A DNA stretch of 64,000 nucleotides from the NCBI GenBank assembly GCA_951230915.1, contig OX579633.1:27686574-27750573 (forward strand), read 5' to 3'. The translations under genes were made by a program, and so were the position numbers. The stretch comes from Antitrichia curtipendula. Lineage: Eukaryota > Streptophyta > Bryopsida > Hypnales > Leucodontaceae. Under the pieces are notes generated by a model. That model was given only the letters and a program-made list of their open reading frames with translations, ran no database searches and was not told where the DNA came from. Numbering within the stretch: position 1 is the stretch's first letter; the number at the start of each line of letters is the position of its first letter. Shown in pieces: positions 33,236-45,349 of the stretch.

Positions 33236-33397
33236 CCAGCTGTCCAAGCTGACGTGTCATTGAAAAAAATTCCACAACTTTGAGAAATTGAGGCCGTCCA
33301 GTTGGTCCAAACCGTCCGTCCGTCTGGTCCGGTTTGCCCGTCCGTCCGGGACGTCCGATGATCCTAACTCGCCCGTTATGACAACCCTGATTTTGGG

Positions 33398-33620
33398 TAA
33401 TGTAGCATATGACTTTGTACAGTCATATTTTTCATAGATGTGGAATATGACTCTTGTTAGTCATATTTTTGAATGATGTGGAATATGACTATTGTGAGTC
33501 ATATTTTACTAATGTGAAATATGACTTTTATGAGTCATACTTTGGTTGATGTAGTAGTTCATATGGATGTCATTGGTAGTTTATGACTAATTGCAGTCAT
33601 ATTTTGGAAAATACAAAGTC
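33398..33620. repeat. CACTA subterminal repeats (right of the hAT-1 insertion)
   Basis: 'gtggaatatgac' and 'gtcatattttt' units of about 50 bp, the same family as at 15,660-16,083. The join across the hAT element falls inside one such unit. Confidence 0.7.
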
Positions 33621-33949
33621 ATTTTTTGGAAAAGACTCCATGTAGTTAAAAATGAATATATATGATTTTAGAGATATATAAGAAATAATCATATTGGAAA
33701 GGGAGAATGTAAGAAGGAAATCAACTCTCTTGATTAACATTTATTAGTCACCAATACAAAACATATATACTACAATGAATCATTTCACAAAATCCAATAA
33801 GGCCTATATTTCTTACAATAATGTGAAGATGGCTCTATTGGGTTGCAAGTAGCCTCCAATGACTTTGTTTCAACTTTTGATGCCTACATAAACAATTAAA
33901 GAAATGGGAGGTTAATTTTTAGTGAATGAACAACAAAGCTGAACCTTCA

Positions 33950-34375
33950 AAGGCTTACAACAACAAAAAATATGTAGCTCAAGTTTAGAATAGGAAAAAT
34001 AAGAATGGTGATGGAGAAAACAAGAAGAAAAATAGACAAGTACTAAGAGATAACAACAAGCAAGAGTTAAAATGCAACAAGAAACAAGAAGCAACAACTA
34101 AGACATAACAAGAAACAAGAGTTAAGATGCAACAAAAGGAAATAAGAAACAAGAATTAAAAAGTAACAAAAAAAAAAAAAAAAAAAAAAAAAAACTAAGA
34201 AGAAGAAAGAGTTAAAATGTTAGAGAAAGTTTGAGTTTAGATGCAACAACAAGAAACAAGAAGCATGATTAAAACTAAAAAGCAACAAGAAAGAAGAGTT
34301 AAGATGCAACAAAAGACAACAACTAAGAAGCAATAACAAGTATGAACTAAGAGACAATAAAAGGCAAAGAAGAAA
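33950..34375. repeat. A-rich degenerate repeat with a 27-base A run
   Basis: Repeated 'aacaagaaacaagaa' and 'gttaagatgcaacaa' phrases; the pure A run is at 34,168-34,194. It lies inside the CACTA element. No coding frame. Confidence 0.6.
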
Positions 34376-34385
34376 GGCCCAAAGA

Positions 34386-34540
34386 AGTGGCGGCTAGGGT
34401 TTTAAAACCCTAAAACATGGCGGCTAGGGTTTCAAAACCCTAGAAAAGTGGCGGCTAGGGTTTCAAACCCTAAAAATGTGGTGACTAGGTTTTAAAATCC
34501 TAAAAAATAGGTAAGTAGGATTTCAAAATCTTAAACAATG
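34386..34540. repeat. Five-copy 30-bp repeat with telobox-like palindrome
   Basis: Units 'gtggcggctagggttt' plus 'caaaaccctaaaa' start at 34,389, 34,419, 34,450, 34,480 and 34,510, with the later ones decaying. Each holds an AGGGTTT / AAACCCT inverted pair resembling the plant telobox. Confidence 0.75.
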
Positions 34541-34864
34541 GCTTGTCCAATTTTTTTTGGAATTGCCCATATTTTTCTTGGGTTGCCCAAAACAAAAAAA
34601 ATGACACTACCATGGAAATATGACTGACAATATGACATAGCGTTCCCCAAACATGTTTCCTACGTTCCCTATGAAGTACTTTGGTGTTCCTAATGGTCGT
34701 ATAGTGTATACTTGTGAAATAGAAGGCCCAAAAATGACTGACAATCATATTTTGCAGTCATATTTTTCCTCAAGGTGTTGGCCTTCAAGAATATGACTAC
34801 AACTAGTCGTCAGTCATCCTCAATCATATTTTTGCAGTCATAAAATACCCGTTTTCTTGTAGTG

Positions 34865-36357
34865 TATATATTGCACTATTATGAGTGGTGGATCTAAAAA
34901 CATACTTACAAATACCCATCAACGTGAATTCAAATATAAGCAGACCCATTGCCATGACTATTGAATAAAACTAGGAACGGAGCGTCAAAACAACTTCATC
35001 TTATGCCTGCTCGGTCTGAGATTCAAGCACTCAACTACAATCTAGGTAACCCTAATGTACATTGCACTTGTTGCATATGATTTTGTGCATTTTTGTTTGA
35101 CCAAGTTCTTGTGAGTAATTCCTTAATCCATTTTGAATTACTTGTAGATGATACGGATTTTGGAGTGGAGATGTATCACGAAACAATCTCGGCACGTCCA
35201 GGTTCGGTCCGTACTCATGACGCTCTTCCTGTAGCTTATCCGAAAGGTGGGTTTCGGAGTTCGAAGACTCAGACGCTGTGTCACACCAGCATCATTAGTC
35301 GAAGCACCGAAACAGCGATCGCATCAAAACAATGATCACTCCAAATCTTTCAGCTACTCACAATCCTAGTTTAGTTCGGCTCGATATTCTCCTTCAAGCC
35401 CCACGCACCGGAACAACAAGGGTCAATACTCTCCTAACAACACCTTAAGAAAATTTGTAAGTAACCAATTTCCAGAGCTTCGATTAAAAACTACTGCCGT
35501 GCCATCAACACCTCCTGATAACAAAATGTCATGTACAAAACACAATCAAGTGCATGATGCCATAGTCCAATCACTACTAACTTGTTTCATTTACACTTTT
35601 AAAAAATGAAGTGCTTTACTTTTAAGAAATTTCATTACATGAAGAAAAGCGTATATTATGAATGATGGACAAATTAAACCACTTAAAAGGTAAATAGATA
35701 ATGGTCAAGATAAGCTTAAATCTCCATGAAGCTACATAATTTTCTTGTAAAGTTGGATCTTCACTAGATTATAAGATAAACCTGCCTATGACAGGAAAAT
35801 CTCCCATGACAGGTACCTAAGAAATTGTCCATTACAATCTAATATTAACTCATGACAGACTTTTTCTAATAATTGGAATTAGGACTACATTAGGTTGATT
35901 TGTGACCATAATTAAAGCCTTGGGAGATGGTCATGGAGTTATTAGTGACTGTCATAGGACACTTACACCTTTCTAATGTAAACTGGTAGTAAAAAGTTAT
36001 TTTTTTATTCCTTCAATGTCATGTCTATGATAGGACATCTTGTAGCTATGTTAGAAAATGTTGTGACTAATTTAGATGACAAGATGACCATCATAGAAAC
36101 ACTTTTTTGTTGATTTGGGGTAGTCTACAGACTCATTTGGGCGAATTGGACAGCACATTTCAAAAATTCATTAAAAATTTATACTTTGTCCAAAAAATAA
36201 AATTCCAGTTGCTTCCTTCATTTCTCAAATTTGTCTTTGTATGAAAAAAAATCAGAATTTTTTTGGTAATGGCAACATGACAACTCAGTTATTTTGTTTG
36301 TCATAAGCAGGTTTACCTTAATACAAAACTATTCCAAAAAAAGATTGAAGTTGGTAC
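34865..36357. other. Intergenic or intronic sequence around a PRP19 exon
   Basis: Apart from the PRP19-like exon, a plus-strand open stretch at about 35,153-35,335 (VDDTDFGVEMYHETIS and following) after an acceptor-like 'cttgtag' is unassigned. From about 35,790 to 36,080 'catgacag' phrases recur. No transposon terminus is clear. Confidence 0.4.
35466..35530 (-). pseudogene. PRP19/MAC3-like exon, upstream of the large insertion
   Basis: The minus-strand translation DILLSGGVDGTAVVFNRSSG matches the PRP19 block that precedes 'TGHSKKVTSVKF' (plant form about DIIATGGVD.AVLFDRPSG). It ends at a possible donor 'gttact'. In gene order it comes directly before the exon at about 15,495, so the nested CACTA/hAT-1 block sits inside the gene, in an intron or over a lost exon. 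Confidence 0.65.
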
Positions 36358-37588
36358 CTGAATCTTGTGTCTTCTTCCCATCATCTCTGGAAGCTACTCT
36401 TAGGTATTTCCCTGCAGCCCACATGTGTGCAAAGAACTTGATTTTGGATTGTTGTCCAAGCGCAATATTATACTCACGATCTGGTGGATATTCACCCAAG
36501 CTAATTTGGATTCTCATTTGTGCTATGGCCCATTCACCAAAACAGGCTTCATTGTTTGTGACTTCCATAGCATACCGTCTTCTCCAATGCGCCAAGCAAG
36601 GCTCATTTTTCAATACAAAATTGTGGACTTGTTCCAAAAAATCATCCCCATTGCATCTCTATCAAGGCGTCGCATTCTATGGGCTTTAGGCAATACCATC
36701 TCTGATAAACACGGATCTTCTTTCAACCTCCACAATTGAGGTGCATTTGGTGCCAATTGGGTTGTGTACTCAATAGTATAGTGCATGACTTCTGTTAGAA
36801 TATATCCTTCTACCATAGAACCCTCTGGACGAGCCTTTTGTCTGATCCAACTTTTGAGGTCCTTCATGTATCGTTCCAAAAAGTACATCCAACGACATGA
36901 TACTGGTCCACATAATTCAACTTCTTCCACCAAGACACCAAGTGCCATATCAAATGTACTTGAATGTCAAAAAAACTTGGAGGAAGATTTTTTTCCATAT
37001 CACACATCAACTCAACTACCATTGTTTTCATTCCACAAATTTCAGAGATCTTAATATCTTTGCTACATATCCAACGAAAGAGTTCTCCCAATTGATATAT
37101 AATGCTCTGCAATTTATCATTTACAGCATCCCGTACTGCAATAGGAAGCAAATCATGCAAAAGATTGTGGTAGTCATGTGTCTTCATATCTGTCAATTTG
37201 TTGTCCACAAATTTATATTCAAAAGATGACCCATAATTCCTTGGAGTCTTTGCCATTTGTAGCACATCAATTACTTGGGCAAATTCTGTCTTTGTAAAAA
37301 TCCAAGGAGCTTGGGGTGGTGCACTACCGGATTGAATCCACATATCCTTCATGACCCCCATATTCTCCATTTCCTTTCTTTGTGACTCAAAATCAGCCTT
37401 GGTACCCTTGGCATTAGTGAAGGTCTTGAATAGAGATGAACACACATTTTTCTCTATATGCATTGGATCAAGGAGGTGTCGTATCTTAAGTTCCTATATA
37501 CAAAAAAATTCAACTTATATTAATGCATACAATAGAATGTAATGAACAATTTTTTCTAATACAATTCTAGAAAACAATGCTTAATTAA

Positions 37589-38519
37589 CCCCTAAAGGAC
37601 CATTGTTCCTTTGGGGGACAAATGAGATTTTGGGCAGGTACCTACGAGCTACATTTTTGTCCTGATTTTTGAAACATTTTCTGAAGATAGAAAAATTGAT
37701 AAGCTTTGTGGGAATATGATTTTTTTTTCATTTGATATCTGGGAACAAAAGTTAAGCCCAAATAAAAAATTTGCAAGCTCAAAATAGAGAAGAGGAGGCA
37801 ACAATTTTTTTTTGCAAAAACACACAAAAAAAAATTTATGAATTTTTTGTTCCACAAATTATATTTTTTTCTATTTGGAAATCTTTTATTCATTCCATTT
37901 GGATTTGTTGTGAGAAAGTTATGGACAACCTTTTTTTTGGGGCACTTAGAGCATTTTCTTGAAAAAATAATTTGTAGGATTCATTTTTGAATGCAAGTCT
38001 TACAATTTAAAAAAAAAAAAAGTTCCATGTGGTTTAGATTTTTTGCTAGAGCAATCTCACCATTGGAATTAGTGCATTTTAATTCCATATAAAAAATATT
38101 AATATTTTAGATTTTCCTTCTATCTTATACCTACTTCTACTTAACAATTTTTTTAAGAATGAAAATTAAGTTTTTTGAATGTTTTTGTTCCCTTAGACTC
38201 TCAACTCAGTTCTCCAATATAAAGATTTAAAGCTCAAAACTCTATAGTGCAAAAACTTACAGTTAAAAATGTTCAAAGTCAAAAAATCTAATCACACAAT
38301 GTGCTGAAATACTTGTTTTTTTCACTTTAAACACAGATAACTTGCAATCTGTGTGTTCCAAAATTCTGAAATTTTTTCCACACATTCTCATACTATTTAG
38401 GTATAAGATCCTACAATTAGATGTGCAAAAAAACAGTTTTCAAATTTTATTACTCTTTCTATAGAAATGACAATTTTGAATGTATTTTTTGCAGAAAGAA
38501 GGCTTTGGGCCTTTAGGGG
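37589..38519 (+). mobile_element. piggyBac-like miniature element, copy 2 (931 bp)
   Basis: Perfect termini CCCCTAAAGG and CCTTTAGGGG, with TTAA on both sides (37,585-37,588 and 38,520-38,523). The interior matches copy 1 in order (for example 'gttatggacaacc', 'aacttgcaatct', 'ttttttccacacattctca', 'aagatcctacaatta'). No coding capacity. It sits in a TNP2 intron. Confidence 0.8.
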
Positions 38520-41007
38520 TTAAAAAGATAGTATAAATATTGTTATGTGAACAAATGATAAAATAATGCTTACCGCCCAATACTTGAGGTCGTAGAACTT
38601 TGAAATCCTGGTCATGCCACTTTTTTGAAGTTGTAATGAACCGGTTTCAACTTTTTCCCATTGTGATAACCAATCCCAACCATCCATCCTCACATCCTCA
38701 CAGGAGGCTTGGTAGTGGGCTCCATCTGACCATTAAATTGGTCAGCAACTTCATATGACCTCCATGGATGGCCCTCTGGTACATACCTTCGATACCCATG
38801 ATATATGATCTTATCTAATTCCTTCGCAGAATACGAATTCATATGCTCCGATCCACAAACTGGACATCCAAAAAAACCTTGCGTTTGTAGTGAAGATGCT
38901 ACACCATATCTAGGATAATCGTGCATAGTCCATAAAAGTATAGCCTTCATATTAAATGATTCTTTAGTATTGACATCAAAAGCTTCAGCTCCATTTGTCC
39001 ATAATTTCTTCAATTCATTAATAATTGGTGCCAAATAAACGTTCATATCTTTGACTTTTCTCTTTCCTGCACATTCATAACAAGTATATCACTCATTACT
39101 TTTACAAGCTACCACAACTTCCTAACTAATTGCTTGAGCAACTTGTTGCCTATTAATGAATGAAAGTGCAAAAAAACAATTAGGCAATTCTAAAAATAAA
39201 ATTTGGTAGGTTCAAAATATAATTAAAAAAGAGGTAGGCATTCATATAGGCACTTGTCATCATAATTCCAAGCTCATGCAATTTTTGCAGATCTCATTTT
39301 TTTTTAAATCATACTCATCCGGGATAATTGCTGCAAGTATCAGAAAAGAAGCTTTGATAGCTAGCCAAGGTGGTAGATTGTAGCATGTTAGTACAATGGG
39401 CCATATAGAATATGCACTTGAATTGTTGCCAAAAGGATTCACTCCATCCATGGCCATGCCTAAAAACACATTATGTGGATTTTGAAGGAATTTTCATCTT
39501 CTGAGAGCAAATTTTCATGCGGGTGAGTCAACTGGCCCTCTCATGGTATCATCTTTGCTTTTATGGTCATGGTGCCATGTCATAAGCTTTGAGATACTTG
39601 GACACCAGAACATAGCTTGTAGTCGTGGAGTAATTGAAAAATAGTGCATTTTCTGTCGATCGTTCATATACATGAAAAAAATATGTATTAGAAATGCATC
39701 TATAATAATTATGTTGCAAAATCATTGAAAATTCCTTGAAAAAAAATAATAATACAATGGATTACCTTTCTTGGAACAGTCTTTACAAGCGTGTCTTGGC
39801 AGTAACGGGAGAGATTGCACTTGGGGCAAATTTCAAGGTCTTCATTTTCTCCATAATATAAAGTACGATCACATGGGCATGAATGTATTGTCTTGTAGTC
39901 AAGCCCCAGCTCTGTTATTACTGTCCTGGCTTCTGCTTTTGTTTTTGGCATTTTTGAATCCAACTTTGGATCAATTACATGATCTACTATAATTTGAAAT
40001 ATTTCATCCATGCATACATTGCTCATTGCGTGCTTCCCTTGTACTTTCAGAAATTGCAGAATGATCGACAAACGGTTAGACCTAGAACCAATATATAATA
40101 GTGTGGTAGCTTCCGTGGCCAAATAATTCATCCCGTCCCCTTTTATATTAGGTAAATCATTGTCAAGCGGTTGAACTTCCATCCCCAATCTGTCCAATAA
40201 GAAATCAGCAACAACCTTACCAGGATGTTCTCTAGTGTCTTCATAATCCATTGGCTCTTCTTGAACATTGTCAGTTTTTGCAATATTTTGTAGAGCTGGA
40301 GGACCTACAAAGGGTAATGTGGATGGCCCTTCTGAGATTCCAACTTGGTATCTAGCTTGCACATCAATAGACTGAAATCAATTAGAACTAGCACATACTG
40401 ACATACCAAAATATAAGTACTATTATAGATTGAAGAAATTGCACCTCAAAAAGTTATAGCTCATAAAAGTCTAGGAAATGGATGCCATAATTCTAAATAC
40501 ATGTTCGTTTTTATCATCAACTAGAAGAAGGAAAAACTTTAATTAATCTTAAGGAAAATAATATATGTGGATGTCTACTTTCATAAATTAGCCTTTGATA
40601 AGATCCAATAAGGGCACCTACACTAGCTATCCAATTGAAATGAACAATCTTGAAAGTAGCTAAGGTGGGCACCCCCAAATGTGTCAGTAACCCTAAACCA
40701 CCATCTTCACTTTGTGTACATCTCGAAAATCTATTATGAACCTATGTAGATCCTTTTAATCAAGAAATACAATTATGTGCCATTATGTATAGCGGATAGG
40801 AGAAAATATAAACCCACGGATTCCCAGTGTACCTATGCTCTTTCAAAATTGATTTTGGGTAGATTCCTACAATCCCAATTTTCATCATCATTTTCCAAAA
40901 CTTTTGTTGAATTAAGAAAAATACATGAACTTTCTAGGAATGGAATTTTCATTTCAATGGGTGCCTTTAATATAAAATTATGATAGTATAAGTTCAAAAC
41001 GGAATTC

Positions 41008-41740
41008 ATAGGGCAGCCCCCTTAAAACAAAAATATCTAAAATACAATTTTGAGAATATAGTTTGTCTTTGGAAATGGTCTTTTTTACATGGAAAATTTT
41101 GACTCATTCAATTTATGACTAGTGATGAGAAAGTTATGGACAACCTTGTTTATTGGGCGATCTAAGTGTCTTCTTGGAAAAACCATTGTACAATTCATTT
41201 TCAAATGCAGAATTCACAATAATTAAAAATCTTCTTTCAGATTAGATTACGTTAGCTTGTTAAAACAATGTAACCGTTTACCGTTGGGATGTTTCTTCCA
41301 TTTCACCTTGGAGGTATTAATGATTTATTTTTTTGTTTTGCATGAGATGTATCGGTACTTAATTATGTTGTAAGAATGATAATCAAGGGTGCTTTCTTTA
41401 AAATTTCTTCCTACACTTTGAACAAAATTCTTCAACATAGATTATTATGAAATCATCATATGTATTGCAAAAATTTTGAATAGATAGATAGGAAGTTTGA
41501 AAATATAGCCATAGAAGGTGTAAAAAAAAAGCTTCTTTTCACTTGAAAAGCTAATCTCTTCTAATCCATACGGCAAAAATTTCAATAATTACTTCCACAA
41601 ATTTTATACCACTATTAATGTGCAAGATCCTATAGTTATGTATATGCAAAAACAAACAATTTATAAATGTTATCACACATAGCAATAGAAATGGAACATT
41701 TGACTGAAATTTGATATAATAAGAGCACAACATTTGAAGG
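41008..41740 (+). mobile_element. piggyBac-like miniature element, degraded copy 3
   Basis: The interior order of copies 1 and 2 is recognisable ('agaaagttatggacaacctt', 'accgttgggatg', 'aagatcctatagttatg'), but the termini have decayed. It lies in the first TNP2 intron. Confidence 0.45.
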
Positions 41741-42334
41741 ATTCATAATACTTTTATTCCGCATCTAACTATATAATTTTGCAGTATACTATGATAAAAA
41801 AAAAGTTTGGAAGATACTATAATCCTAAGATCACCTCTATAAACTAATATTTTTTAATAAAATGAAAAAAAACACTCAAGTGTTGGATGAATAGAAAGAA
41901 AAAAGTCACCTCATAGCGAGAAGAAATCTTGTATTGTTGAATATGACGTTCGATGATTGAAGAAGAACGCTTTGTTGGTTTGTGTTTCAATGCACATTTC
42001 GTGCATGGGCATATATTATACGATTGTATATCATTTTCTGGATCCGAAAAACCTCCTTTGGTAAAGTCCCTCCTTTGTCTATTTATCTGGCAATGTGGTG
42101 TAGGAGCCTCCTCATTGTTCACCTCTTCTACTATATTGGACCTCCCTAATGTAGAATAATCTATCCGCTTGCATGGCATTCTACATCCATTGAAGATTGG
42201 GAGAAGTTATTTGAAGTCCTCAAAGACTACGACTTCAAATTTGAACAACAAATGAACAGAAAGACATCCGAAACATACACAAATGTATTTTTGCATCCAT
42301 CAAATTTTAGAAGAATCATTTGTAAGTTCCTAAA

Positions 42335-43060
42335 CCCCTAAAGTCTTGAAGCCTTCTTTCCACTAAGAACCACTAAGAACCACTAAGTGCCATTTCAATT
42401 GCAAAAAGCAAAAAAAATTAATTTTTTTTTTTTTTTGCATATATAACCATAGGATCTTATAATATATTAGTGCAAGAATGTTTGGAAGAAATTTTATAAA
42501 CTTTAACCGCATAGATTGCAAGATCTTTGCATTTAAAGTGAAGAAAACAAATTATGTTGCACCTTATTTGACTACATTTTTTGGCTTTGAACCTTCACAA
42601 CTTAAAGTCTTTGCTCTATTGATTTTGAATTTCTAATTTTTTAGGTTGAAGAATTGAATTGAGAATCTAGGGAAAAAATACAAAAGAAAACCATTTAATT
42701 TTCACTCATTAAAAAATTGTTAAGTTGAAGTAGGTTCAAGATTGAAGGGAACCCTAAACCGTTAATAGCTCAAACATAAAATTGAAATACACTAATCACA
42801 ATGGTGAAATTGCTCTACTAAAAAATCTTAGTCTTATGAAACTATTATTCTTTTTCAAATTGTGAAATATAAGTAGTGAAACGAATCCTACCTGTAGTTT
42901 TTTCAAGAAGATGATCTAATTGCCCATATTCAAAAGGATTGTCCAAAACTTTTGCATCCCAAATCCGAATGGAATGAATCAAAGCTTCCCATGTATAATG
43001 TATGAGGAACCAACTTATCTGTTTTTTTTAATTTAAGGATTTTTGGATTTTTTTGTTCTA
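42335..43060 (-). mobile_element. piggyBac-like miniature element, copy 4, inverted
   Basis: It starts CCCCTAAAG and then runs as the reverse complement of the right half of copies 1 and 2 ('ataggatcttataat', 'agattgcaagatcttt'). The flank is TAAA where TTAA is expected, and the far end is unclear. Confidence 0.5.
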
Positions 43061-45340
43061 AACTGCTAAAATAGAATTTTGGCTTGCAATGCCATAGCTT
43101 TGGGTCTAGGTCACCAATTGAGATAAAATTACATTTCCAAAAACGTATTTTGTTTTTCTATCTTCTCTAAAAAAATTCAAAACATTCAAAACATATTGCG
43201 ACCAATATTAAAATCCGAGGAGACATGCTGAAATCAATTTTATCTCTTGAAGGAAAAACAAGACTTTAGAGGTTAGCATTTAGGCCATATAGATTTTGAA
43301 GATTGTGGTTTGCAAATAGTCTATTATTCAATAGGTATTAGTAGGTTTGGCCTCTAAAAAGAACTATTTGAGTTCAAAAAAAGATCCATCAAAACATTTT
43401 GAAAAAAAAGGAAAAAGAACCTTCAAAAATAAATTTGATTAGAACTTAACACCTTAAATAGAAAGAAACAAAATTCTTGTAAAAGTCACAAATATTCATT
43501 CTACAATCAATTTTAAAAGGAATATTCAATTTACGCCTTCAAATTTTATTTAAAAATATTGGTTTGTGTCTTGACTTCCTAAAGTAATTTGCAATTATTT
43601 AAATTTGGATGTCCATGGTGACCACAAATAATGTGTATTTTCTATGACAATTGAGGAAGGTTGGCTACATGTCACAATGCGATGAGTGGATTTTACTTTT
43701 ACGGCTTTCAGATCAAGTACATATTTTCAAATGAATTTATTAAAATGAATACTTTTGATCTTCAACATGTCAATTCATGACTCAAAGTACGATGATTGCA
43801 TCAAATTTAAATGAAATGCAGGAAACAAATCAACATGACTTATGACATGGCAATTACCTGATACACTTGAGGAAGTGGGCCTGTTCAAAAATCTCCTACT
43901 CTTGCACTTTAGAGCATTCAGGTAACTCCACGTCTTGAATGACTTGTTGTCCCATTGTTGGAGCAAAAGTGAAGTAATTTAAGCTTAATCCTACAAACAG
44001 AGCACTACTCCTACTTCCTTTTGAATTACCAGTGGCAACTCATTTACTTAGCTAGCTTCTAGCATATTGAATGGCCTTCCATCTTCTTGTCACTGTGCTT
44101 ATCCGCCATAGTTGGAGAAGCATTTCCTGACATCTCAGGAGGTCAGGTTTTACTAGCCCACCATTATGTAATTGTTTCTACTCCTTTGTATGTCCTGCAA
44201 ATTGCATGCATTTAGAAGAATTAAATGCTTCATACAAGATGCACAGGAATGCTTGAAAATGAATGAATTTTGATTGTTCCAAACTTCTTATTCTCTTACT
44301 TTGCATTGTGAATTTTGGAATAAAAGAAACACCCAAAAAATTTAGATCAATGAAGTCTCATTAATGATTAATGAGGCCGTCTTTTTTGCAATTATCGTAG
44401 CGCATTCTCAATCTTGGTTTGGTTTGGTCTGTGCTCCAAAGTATCGACCTTCTCTTCAAGCGGCAGTTCCTTTTGTTCTTCATTGTGCAATCCTTTCAGC
44501 TTCCAACTGATTTGCGTTACTTGAATTCATATTGGTAACCCTAATGAACCTCTAGCATATCATTTTGTGGCTTCTTGTTCGGTCCTCTTTGTTGAAGTTG
44601 CATGTTTACATTGTCTGCTAGTTGTTGTTGGTCACTGCAGTGTGACGTACGTCCCTCTTAATCGGAGTGTGAGCGATAATTTTGAGGTTGGTTGGTACTC
44701 GACTGGATCAAAAAGAAGTATTGTAGCATGATTGGCGAAAAGTGTTGCCAAATGTAATCAAACTCGCTTCCGTTACCGAGCTTTAAGTTCTTCGTCTACT
44801 CGGTTCCCCGTCTCCCAAAAGGTAAGTGCTGCTATCTCCAAAGTTGCCAGAGACGTGATCCCGAAGTTGTGATCCCACACACTCTTTTCAAACTTAAATA
44901 ACTTTCATATCATGCATTCTTGAAGGTTGCATTTGCCTGTAGCAAGCCCACCCAAAACTTTGTTTATGTCATTAAATCCGTCTGTCAATTATAGGAATGA
45001 GTTTCAATCTTTAAACCGTTCATAACAGGGTGTCTAAATGTTCAAAGTTCTTGCTTGAGAATTTGTCAAAGGTGAGCAAACATACATTATGCGGATGTGC
45101 GTATGATACAAATATTGATTGGAATCAATGTTTGGATGCTAGACAGATGATAGTAGTTTTAAATTGTTTCTTGGTAGTTTTGAATAGTAGATTAGAGTTG
45201 CCTTACCTCAAGCTCTACATTTGAATAAGTGATTTTGGAGCCAGAGAGATAAAAGAGAAATGTATTGGTATTAAGGTATGCACCATTAGTAAGCCATGAG
45301 TACGTACTAACAATATATTTTGTGGTATTGAGTTTTTTGC
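43061..45340. other. AT-rich intergenic; possible leader of the next ORF
   Basis: No family-level coding signal. A donor-like 'cccaaaaggtaagt' near 44,825, after a GC-richer stretch, could be the 5'-UTR exon of the decayed ORF that follows. Confidence 0.4.
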
Positions 45341-45349
45341 AGTTCTATC

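Larger units (their letters stand above)
16092..33389. mobile_element. hAT-1: 17.3-kb gene-bearing hAT transposon
   Basis: The left terminus is CATGGTTGTCATAC. The right terminus read inward is CAGGGTTGTCATAA (one mismatch in the first 13). Further inside, CGGACGTC and CCGTCCGTCC blocks occur near both ends. The flanking 8-bp duplication is ATTTTGGG (16,084-16,091 and 33,390-33,397), the size produced by hAT transposases; removing element and one copy rejoins a CACTA subterminal unit. Contents in order: left GC array, kinase gene, AT-rich repeat block, GC array, coiled-coil/RING gene, AT-rich block, GC array with a mariner insertion, AT-rich block, GC arrays, hAT transposase, right GC array. 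Autonomous hAT elements are usually 3-5 kb, so this is exceptionally long. Confidence 0.88.
15624..34864. mobile_element. Non-autonomous CACTA element, about 1.9 kb without its nested insertion
   Basis: The right end reads outward as CACTACAAGAAAAC from 34,864. The left end at 15,624 is AACTACAACAAAAC. The next 25-30 bases also match as inverted repeats, sharing TTTTATGACTGCAAAA. Both subterminal zones are full of 'atatgact...agtcatat' motifs, typical of CACTA transposase-binding repeats. The 3-bp flanks (att / tat) do not match exactly. A 17.3-kb hAT element with its 8-bp duplication interrupts it; without that, about 1,935 bp remain. No transposase is encoded. Confidence 0.75.
36358..42179 (-). 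pseudogene. CACTA (En/Spm) TNP2-type transposase pseudogene
   Basis: Exons on the minus strand: 42,179-41,910 (transposase-associated domain, ICPCTKCALKHKP, donor GTGACT); 40,371-39,766 (LGLDYKTIHSCPCD, LEICPKCNLSRY); about 39,652-39,265 (FSITPRLQAMFW, VFLGMAMDGVNPFGN, YNLPPWLAIK); 39,066-38,574 (NVYLAPIINELKKLW, TQGFFGCPVCGSE); 37,493-36,358 (PMHIEKNVCSSLF, LPPSFFDIQVHL, SCRWMYFLERYMKDLK, ARPEGSMVEGYI: DUF4218). These are the successive blocks of plant TNP2. Stops near 39,500, a frame change in the 38.7-kb exon and frameshifts near 36,940 and 36,640 make it non-functional. A piggyBac-like miniature element lies in the intron between the last two exons. The element's own CACTA termini were not identified. 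Confidence 0.82.

Noticed and set aside
35153..35335. Host exon on the plus strand
   Set aside because: An acceptor-like site precedes it, but the peptide is not recognisable and no partner exon was found.
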